A DNA stretch of 5,977 nucleotides from Kiritimatiellia bacterium (GTDB lineage: Bacteria; Verrucomicrobiota; Kiritimatiellia; CAIQIC01; Lenti-01). Shown here in pieces: positions 4,743 to 5,977 of this stretch; the first letter of the stretch is position 1; the number at the start of each line of letters is the position of its first letter. The notes under the pieces are model-generated. The model was not told the origin of the DNA and did not search any database. It was given only the letters and a program-made list of their open reading frames with translations. Both the position numbers and the translations under genes were made by a program. Location: positions 1 to 5,977 of the forward strand of contig JAHDSS010000472.1 of the NCBI GenBank assembly GCA_018432565.1, given 5' to 3'.

Positions 4743-5977
4743 ATGATGACCTCAGCCGAAATCCGCCAGTCGTTCCTCGATTTCTTCGCCTCCAAAGGCC
4801 ATGAAATCGTCCCCTCCTCCCCCGTCGTGCTGCCGACGGACCCCACGTTGCTGTTCGCCAACGCCGGCATGAACCAGTTCAAGGAAATCTTCCTCGGCGC
4901 GCGCAAGTCGTCGTGGAAGCGCGTCGCCGACACCCAGAAGTGCATCCGCGTCTCCGGCAAGCACAACGACCTCGAGGAGGTCGGCCGCGACACCTACCAC
5001 CACACTTTCTTCGAGATGCTCGGCAACTGGTCCTTCGGCGACTACTACAAGCGCGAAGCCATCCCCTGGGCCTGGGAACTCCTGACCGAGGTCTGGAAAA
5101 TGCCGAAGGACCGCCTCTGGGTCACCGTTTACACCACCGATGACGAGGCCGCCGACATCTGGCGCACCTGCACCGATGTGGATCCCGACCACATCCTGCG
5201 CTTCGGCGAAAAAGACAACTTCTGGGAAATGGGCGAAACCGGCCCCTGCGGTCCCTGCTCCGAAATCCATTTCGACCTGACCGAAAACGGCTGCACCCCC
5301 GAGATGGTCAACGCCGGCACCCCCCAGGTCATCGAGATCTGGAACAACGTGTTCATGCAGTACAACCGCAAGTCCGACGGCACCCTCGACGACCTGCCCG
5401 CCAAGTGCGTGGATACCGGCATGGGCTTCGAGCGCGTGGTCGCGGTCATCCAGGGCAAGAAATCCAATTACGACACCGACGTCTTCATGCCCCTCATCAA
5501 CGCCGTGTCCCGAATGGCCGGCATCCCCTATGCCGACGGCGAAACCGCCATCGCCATGCGCGTCGTGGCCGACCACCTGCGCGCGCTTTCGTTCGCCATC
5601 GCCGACGGCGTCATGCCCTCCAACGACGGCCGCGGCTACGTCCTGCGCCGCCTCCTGCGCCGCGCCGCCCGCTTCGGCCGCACCCTCGGGTTGAAGAACC
5701 CCTTCCTCTGCGAACTCTTCCCCGTCCTCGAACAGCAGATGGGCGGCTTTTTCCCCGAACTGACCGCCCGGAGATCCGAAATCGTCCGCGCGCTGCGCGC
5801 CGAAGAGGAATCCTTCTCGGCCACCCTGGACCGCGGCATCGCCCACTTCCACGACGTCATCGAACGCCTCGAGCCGTCCGGCGAAAAAACCTTTCCCGGC
5901 TTCGAGGCCTTCAAGCTCTACGACACCTACGGGTTCCCCCTCGACCTCACCGTCCTCATGGCCGCCGAAAAGGGCTA
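4743..5977 (+). CDS. alaS: Alanyl-tRNA synthetase, N-terminal half, 3' end cut by the window
   Basis: AlaS is the class II enzyme that charges tRNA-Ala in the cytosol. 411 residues are visible, of about 870-900 in a full protein, and the window ends two bases into the next codon. The N-terminus [23 protein letters not shown] is the typical AlaS opening. It is followed by [20 protein letters not shown] (33-52), [10 protein letters not shown] (72-81), [17 protein letters not shown] (86-102, motif 2 region), [13 protein letters not shown] (164-176), [12 protein letters not shown] (198-209), VDTGMGFER (223-231, motif 3), [20 protein letters not shown] (275-294), [15 protein letters not shown] (296-310) and [13 protein letters not shown] (391-403). 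The catalytic core is therefore complete; most of the editing domain and the C-terminal domain lie beyond the window. A possible -10 box, TATAAC (4702-4707), stands 35 bases upstream of the start, without a convincing -35 partner. It is divergent from speA and probably independently transcribed. Confidence 0.98.
   Translation, partial: MMTSAEIRQSFLDFFASKGHEIVPSSPVVLPTDPTLLFANAGMNQFKEIFLGARKSSWKRVADTQKCIRVSGKHNDLEEVGRDTYHHTFFEMLGNWSFGDYYKREAIPWAWELLTEVWKMPKDRLWVTVYTTDDEAADIWRTCTDVDPDHILRFGEKDNFWEMGETGPCGPCSEIHFDLTENGCTPEMVNAGTPQVIEIWNNVFMQYNRKSDGTLDDLPAKCVDTGMGFERVVAVIQGKKSNYDTDVFMPLINAVSRMAGIPYADGETAIAMRVVADHLRALSFAIADGVMPSNDGRGYVLRRLLRRAARFGRTLGLKNPFLCELFPVLEQQMGGFFPELTARRSEIVRALRAEEESFSATLDRGIAHFHDVIERLEPSGEKTFPGFEAFKLYDTYGFPLDLTVLMAAEKG

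Noticed and set aside
4448..4993. Minus-strand open frame of 181 codons overlapping the alaS start
   Set aside because: About half is antisense to conserved alaS sequence, and part is a translation of the TTGCG array (repetitive NARDAMDAKDAQ).
4752..5852. Long minus-strand frame of 366 codons opposite alaS
   Set aside because: It is a glycine/valine/alanine-rich shadow typical of GC-rich coding DNA; the plus strand is unmistakably alaS.

Overview
The window is GC-rich bacterial chromosome with four recognisable protein genes and one structured intergenic region. On the minus strand lies what looks like a polyamine operon, read from right to left: speA (biosynthetic arginine decarboxylase, 4102 to 2177), a carboxynorspermidine/carboxyspermidine synthase of the saccharopine-dehydrogenase-like family (2154 to 955), and nspC (carboxynorspermidine/carboxyspermidine decarboxylase, 822 down to the window edge, C-terminus missing). 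On the plus strand, divergent from speA, is the first half of alaS (alanyl-tRNA synthetase, from 4743 to the edge).

Together the three minus-strand genes point to the aspartate-semialdehyde route to spermidine, which does not use S-adenosylmethionine decarboxylase. SpeA makes agmatine from arginine. The second enzyme reductively condenses an amine with aspartate semialdehyde. NspC removes the added carboxyl group. No agmatine-to-putrescine enzyme is visible, so the amine acceptor (putrescine or agmatine itself) is open.

The non-coding sequence is the more unusual part. Between the second and third operon genes (823-954) are three tandem palindromes of the form TTTTCCA-N5-TGGAAAA (one with a longer arm), ending two bases from the nspC ribosome binding site. 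The 640-base gap between speA and alaS (4103-4742) holds no convincing gene. It contains, in order: a pseudoknot-capable speA leader (4129-4172); a small dyad (4209-4224); a cluster of four REP-like hairpins, each flanked by a GTAG tetranucleotide in alternating orientation (4271-4430), two of which form a near-perfect 24-base inverted repeat; and a TTGCG array with about 9-base period enclosed by inverted ends (4578-4630).

Organism: the AlaS residue pattern, the GC-rich genes and the abundance of small palindromic repeats would suit a member of the PVC group (Verrucomicrobiota/Kiritimatiellota-like). This is an impression from memory, not something the window proves.
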